From positions 1,054,001 to 1,118,000 of the forward strand of contig NZ_CP141049.1 in the NCBI RefSeq assembly GCF_034627025.1: a stretch of 64,000 nt of DNA, written 5' to 3'. This stretch comes from Microvirga lotononidis (lineage in GTDB: Bacteria > Pseudomonadota > Alphaproteobacteria > Rhizobiales > Beijerinckiaceae). The notes beneath the pieces were generated by a model. That model did not search any database. It was not told where the DNA came from and saw nothing but the letters and a program-made list of their open reading frames with translations. The translations under genes and the position numbers were made by a program. Of the stretch, positions 45,835 through 56,545 are shown one piece after another (positions within the stretch are counted from its first letter, which is position 1; every line of letters starts with the position of its first letter).

Positions 45835-46890
45835 TAGAGCACCGGACTGGAAATCCGACTCCCGGGGTTTTGGCCTGGTGCGATCTGTGATTCACTCTCT
45901 GGAACGGGAGGTGGATCATGGGTCACTGCTATTCTCTCGATCTTCGGGTGCGGGTGGCCGACTTTGTCGAGGCGGGCCATTCCTGCCGGGCGGCGGCAGG
46001 GCACTTTGACGTCAGCGAGAGCTTCGCCATCAAGCTCGTGCGGCGCACGCGGGACACCGGCTCGCCGGCGCCAGCCCGTCAGGGCCGTCCGCCCGGAGGC
46101 GGCAAGCTGGTGCCTTATGAGAGCTTTCTGATCCAGACGGTTGAGGCCGAGCCGGCCATTACCATGCCTGAGCTCGCCGCACGGCTGCTGGAGGAACACG
46201 GAGTGGTGGCGGCTCCGGCGATGCTCTCGCGCTATCTGTGCCGGCGCGGCTTCAGCTATAAAAAAAGCCCTGATGGCGGCCGAGTGCGCACGCGCCGACG
46301 TGCGGGATGAGCGCCAAGTCTGGCACGCCCAGCGCCAGCCGCGCATGCGCGAGCAGCCGCACCGCTTGATCTTTCTTGATGAGACCTACGTCAACACCAA
46401 GATGACCCGCCTGCGTGGGCGCTCTCGCAAAGGCCAGCGGCTGCGCATGAAGGCTCCCTTCGGCCATTGGCAAACCCATACCTTTTTGGCCGGGCTGCGG
46501 TGCAGCGAACTGAGTGCGCCGTGGATCATCGATGGTCCGATCACCCGGTTGGCGTTCGAGGCTTATATCGAGACGCAACTCGCGCCGACGTTGTGCCAAG
46601 GGGATGTGGTGATCCTCGACAACCTGGTCGCTCACAAGAGCGAGAAGGCCGCGCAGTGCCTGAAGCAAAGAGGCGCCTGGTTCCTGTTTCTGCCGCCGTA
46701 TTCGCCCGATCTGAATCCGATTGAACAGGCCTTCGCCAAGATTAAGGCACACCTGCGCAAAGCCGAGGCCCGAACCTTCGACGCACTCTGGCGGGCGCTC
46801 GGTGACATCTGCAACCTGTTCGAGCCGCAGGAGTGCTGGAACTTCCTCAAAGCTGCTGGCTATGCGTCCGTTTAACCGTCCGATGCTCTA
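45835..46890 (+). mobile_element. IS630-family element
   Basis: TA at both ends (45835 and 46889), inverted repeats GAGCACCGGACTGGAAAT and, inverted, GAGCATCGGACGGTTAAA. About 1.05 kb with a TA target, as for IS630. Confidence 0.88.
45918..46875 (+). pseudogene. IS630-family transposase split at an A7 run
   Basis: First frame 45918-46310: MGHCYSLDLRVRVADFVEAG and [16 protein letters not shown]. At 46260 a run of seven A moves the frame; with six A it would read [20 protein letters not shown] and continue to the stop at 46875 with [20 protein letters not shown] (first Asp), [20 protein letters not shown] (second Asp) and [20 protein letters not shown] (Glu). Either a one-base insertion or a slippage site that makes some full-length protein. 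Confidence 0.88.
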
Positions 46891-47094
46891 GAACAACAGG
46901 TTGCACAGACATCACTATGGCGTATGTCCGACAACGCGCGCGGGGCATGTTGAGAAAGTGACTTCGAGCGCTGAGAGGGACGCCCAGGGTGGAAACGGAT
47001 GACGGCGCCGATTTCGTTGCATTGCGGAACTGAATCGGCCGGCAGCGCTTTAACCAAGCCGCTCCATCTTACCCCACCATGTGCATCCGAGCAC
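46891..47094. other. gap between two IS630-type elements
   Basis: Nothing recognised. Confidence 0.4.
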
Positions 47095-47112
47095 TAAGTA
47101 GGTCGCCAAAAG

Positions 47113-47690
47113 TTATGCAACAGCTTTCTGAGCCAGAAGCGTTTGGACAGCATGCCGGCCTTGCGGAACGCTTGTTGCGGCGTCAGCGTCAGCACCCAGG
47201 CTGCGGCCTCGGCGGCCAGAGCATCGATGGAAGCCGCCTGCCGGTTGGCCGCGATCAGCCGCTTGAGCTCGCGCCAGAGTTGATCCATCGGGCTCAGTTC
47301 GGGCGCCTGCCGGGGCAACCACACGAACCGGATGCGCAGCCGGTCGGCCAGGGCTTGGGTCTGCGGGGCAGTGTGGGCGCTCGCCCGATCGGTGAGCAGC
47401 CAGAGCCAGCCAGCCTTGCGGTAGCGGCGCCGCAGCGCACGCAGGAACGCCTGGGCATCGGCCTGACCGGCACGGGTGCGGATCAGCACCACCCGACGCG
47501 CGCTTTGCAAGTCGATCGCCCCGAACAGCACCCGCTTGGCATTGCGGCCGGTGATCGGCACGAGGGCCTGCGTGCCCTTGAGCGCCCAGGTCGCGCGCAG
47601 CGGCGGAAACAGCCGCAGCAGCGTCCAGTCGAGGCACAGCAGCCGATCGCTCCTGTGCCAGCCCGCCTTCAGGCGTCGGGTGATCCCCCC
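47113..47690 (-). pseudogene. IS630-type transposase, C-terminal piece
   Basis: RLLCLDWTLLRLFPPLRATW, LFGAIDLQSARRVVLIRTRA, WLLTDRASAHTAPQTQALAD (second Asp) and LPRQAPELSPMDQLWRELKR (last acidic residue) form a DDE_3 core. The N-terminal piece is at 49395-49930. Confidence 0.82.
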
Positions 47691-47740
47691 TTATATGGGC
47701 CGATCCGTCAAGCGCTGGCAGGCGGTGTGCCGGATCGAAG

Positions 47741-48210
47741 TCAGAGTTTGACCTGGCCGACAGGGTCGAACCAAAGGAAGCCGAGTTCAAAGCCTGCCAT
47801 TCTGGCATGGCGGCTCTCAGCTTGGGCGAGGCGGGCGGTCAAGTCCCGCAGCCGCTTCGCGGTGCGCCGCAGGCGCAGGGCTTGAGGGCCGGCCGAAGCT
47901 CCAAGCCATCCTGGAGACTGCCCGAGGGCAACTCGCTCCGACACTGTCCGTCTACTCAAGGGCGGGATTCGACAGTTTGCGGTGACCTCCGAGGCTGAGC
48001 CCGATGGCGCTCATGCGAACCGTTCGTCCGCATCACCTTATATCCGGTTGGGCCCAAGCCCTGACCATAATCCCGCATGCGTCGGGAACGGGCTCCGGGG
48101 TGAGCGCGACCATTCTTTTTCGCGGCATTGTTCCAGCCAGGGGGGACAACGCGGTCGCACTCCCCTCAGACATCACGCGCTGACACTCCCGCGCCAGTGC
48201 GCAAGCGGGT
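47741..48210. other. short protein-like remnant and IS110 flank
   Basis: The minus strand at 47741-47880 reads RRTAKRLRDLTARLAQAESR and GFELGFLWFDPVGQVKL, protein-like but unassigned. The remainder up to 48210 has no gene and may be the non-coding end of IS110. Confidence 0.35.
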
Positions 48211-49362
48211 TCAGGGCTTCACGGCCACATCGGCTGGCAGGGCGCCTGTTTCGACATAGCGCCACAACAGGATCAGCAGCTTACGGGCGAGCGCCACAAT
48301 TGCAATGCGTCTGACCCGCCCGGTGGCCGACCCCACACGGCTGCGGAACCAGACCGCGAGTGCACTGTCAGGCTGGTTGCGCAACCACAGCCAGGCGAGT
48401 TCGATCAGCGCCTTGCGGGCGCGGGCGTTGCCCGCCTTGGTAATCCCTTGCTCGCGCGAGCGGCGGCCGCTCGCAAACGGGCTGGGGGTCAGTCCCGCAT
48501 AGGCAGCCACGTGGCGCCGGCTGGCAAAGCATCGGTAGAACACCTCCTTGGCGAGGACAGTTGCAATCTCAGAGCCGATCCCCCTCAGATGCAGCAAGGT
48601 CCCAAGCTTGGACGAGGACGCGGCTCGTGCCGCCGCCGCGTCGGCATCGCGCCTCGTCTCGACCTCGGCCAGGTGCCGCAGGACCAGTTCGAGCCAGTCG
48701 AGCTGACGCGCGATCTCCGCCGACAGCCGCGGCGGCAGCGGCCGGCCATCCCCCGTGATCAGCTGCGCCAGGCGCGAGCGGCGATCCGGCCGCAGCGGCT
48801 CGTAGTCGTCGATCCCTTGCGTCGCGCACAGCCCCTTGATCCGGTTGACCAGGCGAATGCGCTCCTGCAGCAGCGTGGCCCGCTCGCGGCTCGGACGACG
48901 CGCATCCTCCTCGTCCGGGGACGGTGGGCGGACCATGGAGCAGACCTTCGGCTCGCCGCGGGACCAGGCCATCAGCGCCCGCAGCAGAGCCTGGGCATCC
49001 AGGCGGTCCGTCTTGGCCCGCCGGGCCCGGCGGTCGACCTGCAGCGAACTCGGGTCCATGACATGGCTGCTGACGCCGTGCGCCTCGAGAAGGCGGTGCA
49101 GCCAGAACCCGTCGCGGCCGGCCTCGTAGCAGCACGATACATGTGGGCTCACGCCGGTGCGTCGTTCCACGCGGGTCCGGATGCGGGCAAGCAGGTCGAG
49201 CACCGCCTGTCCATCACCGGCGGGAAGCCGATGCAGCTCGATCTTCGCGGCATCGGGGGCATGCAGCGCCACCAGCCAGGAGCGGCGGCTGAGTTCAAGG
49301 GCGAGATAGATCGTGTGGGTGCTGTCCGAGACTGAAGCGTCGGCTGAGGGAGAGGAGAACAT
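48211..49362 (-). CDS. IS110-family transposase
   Basis: 383 residues: TIYLALELSRRSWLVALHAP, VSCCYEAGRDGFWLHRLLEA (Glu), RRARRAKTDRLDAQALLRAL (Asp pair), and the C-terminal HLRGIGSEIATVLAKEVFYR and AYAGLTPSPFASGRRSREQG. Related to the remnant at 1554-2162 but with the first catalytic Asp replaced by Glu (ALELS). Complete frame, inserted in the IS630-like element. Confidence 0.9.
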   Translation of the reverse strand: MFSSPSADASVSDSTHTIYLALELSRRSWLVALHAPDAAKIELHRLPAGDGQAVLDLLARIRTRVERRTGVSPHVSCCYEAGRDGFWLHRLLEAHGVSSHVMDPSSLQVDRRARRAKTDRLDAQALLRALMAWSRGEPKVCSMVRPPSPDEEDARRPSRERATLLQERIRLVNRIKGLCATQGIDDYEPLRPDRRSRLAQLITGDGRPLPPRLSAEIARQLDWLELVLRHLAEVETRRDADAAAARAASSSKLGTLLHLRGIGSEIATVLAKEVFYRCFASRRHVAAYAGLTPSPFASGRRSREQGITKAGNARARKALIELAWLWLRNQPDSALAVWFRSRVGSATGRVRRIAIVALARKLLILLWRYVETGALPADVAVKP

Positions 49363-49394
49363 GAGCGGCCTCCAGGGTGAGGTGAGGTGACCGC

Positions 49395-49930
49395 CTTACT
49401 TCACCAGTTCGGCGGTCGCTGGCCCATGAGATCTTTTTCTGCGGCAGGTGAGCCGCGCGCGCGACATAGACATAGCGCGGCCGCTTCCAACGATAGCCGG
49501 CTTCGTGCAGCCGCCGCCGCAGCGTCTGGCGGCTGACCGCGAGGCCCTTCGCGGCCAGGTCGTGGGCCAGCAGCGGCACCGTCCAGCTCGTAGCCTGGTA
49601 GCCGCAGCGGCGCGGGTCGCGCGCCAGGGCCGCCGCCAGCCGCTGCGGCGTGAGCCTCGGCTGACGGCGGGGACGTCCGCTGCGCGGCCGGTCGATCAGG
49701 GCCGTGGCCTCATGCTCGGCTCGGTACTGGACGAGCCAGCGGTGCACGCTGGAGCGGTTGACCCGGCAGCGGCGGGCCGCCTCGGCGACGGGATGGCCCT
49801 CGGCCACCAGCAGCAGCGCCTCGAGGCGGCGATACACCCGGGCCTCACGGGCACCAGAAAGCGCGGCAGTAAGCCGCTTGCGATCCGCCTCGTCGAGCCA
49901 CGTTTCGGGAGAGTGATCATGGTGTTGCAT
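49395..49930 (-). pseudogene. IS630-type transposase, N-terminal piece
   Basis: The start at 49930 has GGAG upstream. WLDEADRKRLTAALSGAREA, HPVAEAARRCRVNRSSVHRW (HTH), then ALARDPRRCGYQATSWTVPL, LHEAGYRWKRPRYVYVARAA and HLPQKK, where the IS110 flank begins. Confidence 0.82.
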
Positions 49931-49987
49931 GCTCTCCAGGGAACACCCGCAGTGCTTGCGTTGCAAGTCTTATGAAGACCTACTTAG

Positions 49988-50415
49988 AGAGCGCAGGCGA
50001 CCAAAGGTATCAACCAACGCTTATGGCCGGGGCCGCCCTTGAACCATTCGAGTACACAACGGCGGAGTATGGGTGATGCCAAATGAGCAGCTGATTTGAG
50101 ATGATTGCTGAGCAGCGCACGCTGGACGCGGCAGCACAGCCTGACGCTGGGTCGACCGGTATGCCTAATCGCTTTTTGCCGACACCGGTAACCGACGCTC
50201 ACCTTTCCAATCCGGAGATCTTGACCAGAGCTGCCGACTGGCTGCCACCGCTGGCGGCTGGCGAGCGGACTTGAGGGAACAGGATCATTTACTTATGAGG
50301 CTTCGAGTGATGCCACACACGTTGCCTGCAAAAAGGCCCGACTGCCGAAAACCGCCGCAGTGGCAAGGCCTGACGGCCTCCTTTCCTATACCCGTCCACA
50401 CGACCCAAGCTTTTC
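49988..50415. other. intergenic, nothing recognised
   Basis: No gene or repeat identified. Confidence 0.4.
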
Positions 50416-51198
50416 CTATAACGAATCAATCGTGGACCGAGGAAGTCGCAGCCGAAAAACATCGGACAAGAGTCGCTGCAGTTCGGTCTTCGTTTTGAGT
50501 GTTTCTGTTTCCTCAGTTTGGTTCCGAATCATGCTGAAATCCTTGTTGAACAAGTTCGCAGTCCCTTCGGCGGTCAGCACGCTCATCATGAGGCTGGATG
50601 GAAACGGCGAACGGTCCCAGCGTGCGCAGATGAAGTTCGCACCCTCGAAATCTGAGGGCAAGGCGGTGGCTCGATCGAAGCCATAAAGAGCGAACCATTC
50701 ATTCCCGTTCTTGCGTTCAACGACGAGTTCTCCGCTGGCGGAATCAGCTCGCAGGCGAAACACGTCACGGCCAGCTGCTTGCAGTTCCTCTGTATCGATC
50801 CGCAGCGGTTTAATCGGTGCTGGACCACCGAAGCCAGCGTCGGCAAGCCAGTCGACGCCCTCGATGGTTACGATGAATGCCTGATGTGTGCGTGGCCCAC
50901 CCTCCACTGCACCCATACGCACTCTGCCAAGGATGGGCTTGATCGTGAAACCGAGTGCTTCTAGCGCCAAGCCAAACAACTTGTTCAATTCGAAGCAGTA
51001 CCCCCCTCGCCGAGCATTGATCAGTTTGGCCCAGATCGAATTCTCAGTCAGATTGGGTATATAACCCAACAGCACATCGATGTTTTCAAAGGGAATCGCG
51101 CGCATTTGAGCCTGCTGAAGGGCAACAAGACCGTCGACCGTTGTCGGCACTCGAGCAAGGCGAATACGATTCAGATAGATCGCAATATTGAATGCCAT
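50416..51198 (-). CDS. nat: arylamine N-acetyltransferase
   Basis: 260 residues. The catalytic triad is visible: Cys68 in NARRGGYCFELN, His105 in GPRTHQAFIV and Asp120 in WLADAGFGGPAPIKPLRI. The enzyme transfers acetyl from acetyl-CoA to aromatic amines and hydrazines in the cytoplasm. NAT is known from Mesorhizobium loti; a symbiotic role is not established. It starts with MAFNIAIYLNRIRLARVPTT and the family's IPFENIDVLLGY. Single gene, full length, clean frame. Confidence 0.92.
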   Translation of the reverse strand: MAFNIAIYLNRIRLARVPTTVDGLVALQQAQMRAIPFENIDVLLGYIPNLTENSIWAKLINARRGGYCFELNKLFGLALEALGFTIKPILGRVRMGAVEGGPRTHQAFIVTIEGVDWLADAGFGGPAPIKPLRIDTEELQAAGRDVFRLRADSASGELVVERKNGNEWFALYGFDRATALPSDFEGANFICARWDRSPFPSSLMMSVLTAEGTANLFNKDFSMIRNQTEETETLKTKTELQRLLSDVFRLRLPRSTIDSL

Positions 51199-51539
51199 GG
51201 GATGTCCTTAACAGCTAGAAATTCGTATCGTTGGACGCTCGCCGGAAGGGAGATGACGTCCCAGGGTCACGGAGCAGAGTACGATGGCCATCTTCCCCTA
51301 TAGAAGTGAACGTGCCGACCACTCCGGAGCCATTCCTCGTGTTCGCACTGAACCAAAGCGGCCGTTCGAGCGCGGCAAATATCCCCGCGATGCCGGAGAG
51401 TCGCGCATTGCTCGTACAGGGCGCTAAACATCACGGTGCTGCGATAAGGGGTGCACAAAGGACTTCCGATCACAGCGGATTGCAACAGTTCCTATTCGAC
51501 CTTCTCAGGCCTCCGCTCATGGTGACTCGCTGTGGCTCA
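51199..51539. other. intergenic, nothing recognised
   Basis: Between nat and hemN no gene or clear promoter motif is visible. Confidence 0.4.
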
Positions 51540-52870
51540 CTACGAGTGGTCGAGATAAGCGTCGAACGCGGCAGCAACGGAGCGAAGCAAAATGCGATGG
51601 CCATGCCGCACGCGGATGAAGCCATTCTCGACGTCCACTATCCCGTCGTCGGCCAGCATCGCCAAGTGCTCAGCTGAATCGGGAAAATGGGTCCAATCGA
51701 ATCCGTGGGCGGCACAGATTGTCGGTACGTCGGCTTCGAGATCACACATCAGTCGCTCGATGATTGCGCCTCTGACGCGGTCCTCGTCGGTGAGACGATA
51801 GCCCTTCGACGTTGCCAAGCGACCAGCTGCGATTTGCTGACTATAGGCCTCCAGCGCAGCTTCGTTCTCGACGTAACCCTCTCCAACACGCCCGATAGCC
51901 GACGCACCAAAGGCGATCAGGGTTTTGCAGGTGTCGGCAGAGTAACCTTGGGAGTTGCGCCGCAGGCGACCGCTTTTCTGAGCCAATGCGAGCTCGTCGT
52001 CCGGCAAGGCGAAGTGGTCGAACCAATCTGTCGATAGCCGGCGCTAACCAGCGTCTCGGCTACGGCCTCAGCTTGTTCGGCGCGAGCAGCGCCGTCCGGT
52101 AGCGCTGCCTTCTCAATGAGGCGCTGATGTTTATTAGAGGATGGCGCGTGAGCGTAGCCAAACACGGCAAGCCGCTGAGGGCGCATGGCTACCGCCACCG
52201 TTGCGGTCTGGACGCAGGACTGCATCGTCTGATTGGGAAGACCGTAGATGAGATCAATGTTGATGCGGCTTATCCCCTGCTGGCGCAGGTTTTCGACGGC
52301 AATCGCCGTTTGCTCTACACTCTGGACCCGATTGATCGCTTTTTGAACAAAGGGGTCGAAACTCTGCACGCCCAGGCTCGCGCGGTTCACCCCGGCTGCT
52401 CCTAAGGCTTCGGCCATCTCCGTAGTGAACGTGCGCGGATCGATCTCGACGGCGATGGCGGTCTTTTGCCTAAATGCGAAGCGTCGGCGCAGAAGCTCCA
52501 TCAAGGCGAGGAATTCCTTTGGCTCAAGGAGCGTCGGCGTTCCGCCGCCAAAGTGTACGTCGCTCACGGGCAGCGCCTGCGGCGTTAGCTCCGAGACCAA
52601 ACGGATCTCATCGCGCAGCGCTGCCACGTAATTTTGGATCGGCGCATCCCGCCGGGTGATGGTAGGGGGGCAGCCGCAATACCAGCACATCGACCGGCAG
52701 AACGGAATATGGATGTAGAGCGATACGGAATCGTTAGCTGGTAGGCCGCCCAGCCATTCCCCATAAGTCTCCGCGCCGATCGCTGCGGAGAACTGCGGTG
52801 CGGTTGGATAATTGAAGTACCCAGGCACGGGTGCCTCGCTATGTTTTGTCCCTAGCATAGCGTCTCTCAT
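51540..52870 (-). pseudogene. hemN: oxygen-independent coproporphyrinogen III oxidase, 1-base deletion
   Basis: From the ATG at 52870 (or 52858). The radical-SAM motif is Cys58-x3-Cys62-x2-Cys65-x-Cys67 (IPFCRSMCWYCGC); SDVHFGGGTPTLLEPKEFLA and GVNRASLGVQSFDPFVQKAI follow. At about 52005 one T is missing: the text reads RQIGSTTSP, while RQIGFDHFALPDDELALAQK is expected, and the second frame continues to the proper end (51540) with RRNSQGYSADTCKTLIAFGA. HemN makes protoporphyrinogen without oxygen and hemN genes matter in nodules of Bradyrhizobium. The promoter side is occupied by an IS630 remnant. Broken unless the sequence is in error. Confidence 0.92.
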
Positions 52871-52940
52871 CCTGATGTTAATGATCTTCACGCAGAGGGT
52901 GTAACATAGGGCGGTGTCGGTCATCGTGAGGAGGTGCGCG

Positions 52941-53133
52941 ATGGATGACAACGTCTGGCGGCCGGCGCATTTGACGCCGGAGCAGATGGAGGAGCGCCGG
53001 CTGGCGGCCGCGACGCTGTTGCGCCGGGGCCGGCTCTCCCAGGCTCAGATCGCCCGGCAGCTGGGGGTCAGCCGCGCCAGTGTCTGCCGCTGGGCCGCTA
53101 CGCTGGCCCAACAGGGTCGGCGCGGCCTAGCCG
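52941..53133 (+). pseudogene. IS630-type orfA, N-terminal piece interrupted by IS4
   Basis: MDDNVWRPAHLTPEQMEERR and RRGRLSQAQIARQLGVSRAS after GAGGAGGTGCGCG. The IS4 element at 53134 interrupts it after GRRGLAA. Past that element (54837) it reads only one or two more matching codons before unrelated sequence. Homologous to 10797-11216. Confidence 0.82.
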
Positions 53134-54826
53134 CAATACCGTTGACTTAAGCTATAGTACCAAACGCCGGCGCAGCCGGGCGACCCACTGGTTGAAGCGG
53201 TACACCTCCAGATCATGGGATTGGCAGTACGCCGTGCGTGTCAGTCGACTGACATTCCAGTCGCGAACGTGCTGATGCCATGAAGGGCGGCCGCAGGCTT
53301 GGCCTGGTGGTCTGGAAGCAGTCTGCGGGAGAGCCGTTGACAGGAGCACCGTGTCCTCCACCATTGGCGCGACAATCCGGATAAGCGCGCTGGAGCGGAC
53401 GATCGGCGCGGTCAGGGGCGGCCCAGCCCGCGCCTTGGTCGGGAAGTTGCTCATCTTGCGTTTCACCACACGTGGATTGTGGCGACCTCGACTGGGCTCG
53501 GCCGGTGTGTCGATGATCTCGATCAGGATCATCTCATGCATCTGATGCTGTCGCTGAGGGGGAAAACGCGGCATAAAACGGGAGATGCCGCCGGACAATC
53601 CGCACCGTGTGGAGGAAGGACAACGTGTCCGGGTCGCACCCGGCCTTTCGGCTGGCAGCATGGATCAGCTGCCGCACAACGCCAGATGGACGAGCAGAAA
53701 GCCATAGAGTTCTTGTTCGGCCAGATCCGCCCGGCGACTGCGCAGCATCAGGCGCTGCCCGGGCAGGCTCACCTTGAATTCGGCGAAGGTCCCCTCGCAC
53801 TCCCACCGTTCATGATACAGCGCTGCCAACTCCGTCGCTGGCGCGACGGCCGGGTCGAGGAGCGTGGTGACCAGCCGATAGAGGGGCTCCGCGTCCGCGA
53901 TGCCTTCCAGGCGGTAGTCGATGACGCGCACGACCTGTCCCCCCTCATCGTGTCGACGCTGCTTGGGCGAGGCGTAAAGCCGGCTCAGATACGAGCCATC
54001 GGAAAGGCGCTGGCGGCAGGGCAGTTTGTGGTTGATGCGCACCCGCCAGAGCAAGTCGGCGCCCGTCGCCGCCGCCAAGCGCCACAGCTCAAAGCCGACG
54101 AAGGCCCGATCAGCCAGACACAGCATGTTCGGCTGCAAGTGCTGCAACACGCGCGGCGTCAAGCGGACCTCGCTGGTGTCGTAGCGGCCAACCGCCACGG
54201 CGAACATGGCATGGGTGCCGGTTTCAATCAGCCCCACCAGGCGCAGCTTCGGGAAGCTGCTGGCGCCCCGCGAGGCGGCAGGGCGGCCGAACTGGGCCTC
54301 CAGTTCCGGCGTATCCGGAAGATCAATGGTCGTGCCATCCACACTGACCAACCGGCGACCACGGTACCACGCTCCGGGCGTGCCGGGGTCCGCAATGGGA
54401 TGGGCCACCCGCTGGAACAACTCCCGCACGGGCGTGACCCCCAGCCGGATCCGCGCACGGGTGATGGCCGACTTGGTCGCCCCCAGCGCGTCGAGCCCGC
54501 CCAGGCGGAGCCACCGCACCCCCTCCAGCAGGCATCGCAACACCTCGCCGTAGGAGGCCTGTGCATACAAGGCCAGCGCCATCACATAGTACACCACCAA
54601 CGGCGCTGGCAGCTGTCGATGCCGCTGGCTCTGTCGCTGCGTCGCGACCAGCACAGCGTCAATCAAGGCCGCCGGAACGGTCGTCGTCAGCACCCCGAGT
54701 GTGACGAGATCGCTGATCCGTGGGCTGTCCGGCAGGCGCGCTGGAGGTCGGGTCATGACTGAACCCTCCGCAAGCTACCCCCCTCGTCACTTCACACCCC
54801 ATCGGCAGCTTAAGTCAACGGTATTG
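53134..54826 (-). mobile_element. IS4-family element with 10-base target duplication
   Basis: 1693 bases. Perfect 20-base inverted repeats: CAATACCGTTGACTTAAGCT at 53134-53153 and its complement at 54807-54826. Flanked by GGCCTAGCCG at 53124-53133 and 54827-54836. Confidence 0.95.
53534..54756 (-). pseudogene. IS4-family transposase with C-terminal frameshift
   Basis: N-terminal insertion-element-4 domain (DLVTLGVLTTTVPAALIDAV, VVYYVMALALYAQASYGEVL), core with RRLVSVDGTTIDLPDTPELE (first Asp), MLCLADRAFVGFELWRLAAA (second Asp) and YHERWECEGTFAEFKVSLPG (Glu). After LLVHLA at about 53682 the frame shifts; the end continues in other frames as RQLIHAASRKAGCDPDTLSF and then PRVVKRKMSNFPTKARAG. 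The core is whole but the tail is scrambled. Confidence 0.9.
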
Positions 54827-54854
54827 GGCCTAGCCGCTCTTATTCATGATGTGG

Positions 54855-56466
54855 CTGGAGAGGGCTGGCGAGTGTAGCCTAAGTGACTGACGTGTCGTAG
54901 GATTTGGTTGCTGACACCAATCTCTGCCACCGATTGCACCGTGCCACACCCGCCATGCCGGATGATACCCCTCCAACGTTTCCGTTTCCAGCCGTTGGCC
55001 GCAAGAAGATCACCGCCGCGTTCGACGGTGGACGCCTGTCGTCCGACGGCGGCGTCATGCTCCTGGCCCAGGCCGAGCGCCGGCTGGGCGTCGCCGAGCG
55101 GCTGGCGCGTTTCATTCCGGATCGGCGCGATCCGGCCCGCGTCAGGCATGCTGTGGCGGACATGCTCCGCGCCCGCATCTTCGCGATTGCGTGCGGTTAC
55201 GAGGACTGCAACGACTTCGGTCCGCTGCGCGCGGATCCGGCGTTCAAGCTCGCCTGCGGGCACTTGCCGGAGACGGGTGCGGATCTGGCCTCGCAGCCAA
55301 CCCTCTCACGCCTGGAGAACGCCCCGAGCCTGCGCGATGCGATCCGGCTGAGCTATGCTCTGATCGATCAGTGGATGGACAGCTATGTGACCCCGCCGGA
55401 CGGCGTGGTGCTGGACATCGACGATACCTGCGACGTCGTCCATGGCCATCAGCAACTATCACTGTTCATGCGCATTACGACGAGCGCTGCTTTCTGCCGA
55501 TCCATGTCTATGACAGCGCCACCGGCCGACCGGTTGCCGTCGTGCTGCGGCCGGGCAAGACGCCCTCGGGCCGTGAGGTCCGGGCGCATCTGCGACGTCT
55601 CGTGCGGCGCATCCGCACCCGCTGGCCTCTCACCCGCCTCACGATCCGGGGCGACAGTCACTATGCCCGCCCTGAGGCCATGGACTTCTGCGAGCAGAAC
55701 GGCGTCAGCTACCTCTTCGGGCTGGCTGGCACGAGGCTGCTCACAAGCAAGGTGCAGGACACCGCGGATGCGGTGCGCACTCAGCGGGCGGTCGAGGATC
55801 GCGAGGTCGTGCGTGGCTTTGCCGAGACGACGCACCGGGCCAAGAGCTGGTCGGGCGAGCGCCGGGTGGTCGCTCGCATCGAGGCGACCCGCCTCGGGCT
55901 CGATATCCGGTTTGTGGTCACCAACCTGATCGGCACCAGTCCACGGGTCATCTACGAGAGCCTGTACTGTGCCCGGGGTCAGGCCGAGAACTGGATCAAG
56001 TTCCACAAGACGCAGCTCGCCTCCGACCGAACCTCGTGCCGGCGCGCCGTGGCCAACCAAGTCCGCCTCGTGCTGCACACAGCCGCCTATTGGCTGATGC
56101 TGTCCGTGCGCGAGACCATCCCAGCCGCTCGCGATCTCGCCCGGGCGGAGTTCGCAACGCTGCGGTTGCGCCTGCTCAAGATTGCCGTGCGGGTGCAGGA
56201 AGGCGCCAGCCGCATCCGGCTGGCCTATGCCTCCGGCTGCCCAGACGCGGATCTCGTCCGCCGTCTTGCAGGGGCTCTGCACCCCAGCCCCGGGCCGCCT
56301 CGCCCTGAGCGCCGGGGCTGGCATCGCCCCGATCATCCCATCCCGTCCCTGCCAACGCGTTCCCCACGTTCCAGACCTCGCCGCGGTGAAAGAAACGCAG
56401 CGGATCGGCACGCCCGAGCTGCAGATCAAACCATCCCAGCCGACTCCGGTGAATACGATGGGTTAG
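54855..56466 (+). mobile_element. IS1380-family element, approximate extent
   Basis: The right end is CGGTGAATACGATGGGTTAGG at about 56446-56466 (inward CCTAACCCATCG). The left end, near GCCTAAGTGACTGACG at about 54879, matches only weakly, so the left limit is uncertain. Confidence 0.55.
54955..56320 (+). pseudogene. IS1380-family transposase, 1-base deletion
   Basis: First frame: FPFPAVGRKKITAAFDGGRL, SSDGGVMLLAQAERRLGVAE, then VVLDIDDTCDVVHGHQQLSL (first Asp). At about 55467 an A is missing (TTCATGCG for TTCAATGCG); the second frame continues AHYDERCFLPIHVYDSATGR, LTIRGDSHYARPEAMDFCEQ (second Asp), CARGQAENWIKFHKTQLASD (Glu) and ARAEFATLRLRLLKIAVRVQ. Otherwise full length. Confidence 0.92.
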
Positions 56467-56545
56467 GCACCGTTCAGGAGCGATTGCCTACAACGATTCG
56501 CGACAGGAGGCGCGACCAGGATCGTCGCCTTTCGGGAGATCGGCA

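Larger units (their letters stand above)
47095..49987 (-). mobile_element. IS630-like element interrupted by IS110
   Basis: Ends CTAAGTAGGTCGCC at about 47094 and inverted CTAAGTAGGTCTTC ending at 49987 are inverted repeats that continue to TGCAAC. The element's own transposase is in two pieces with an IS110 gene between. Confidence 0.75.

Noticed and set aside
53479..54762. 427-residue open frame on the plus strand
   Set aside because: Antisense shadow of the IS4 transposase.
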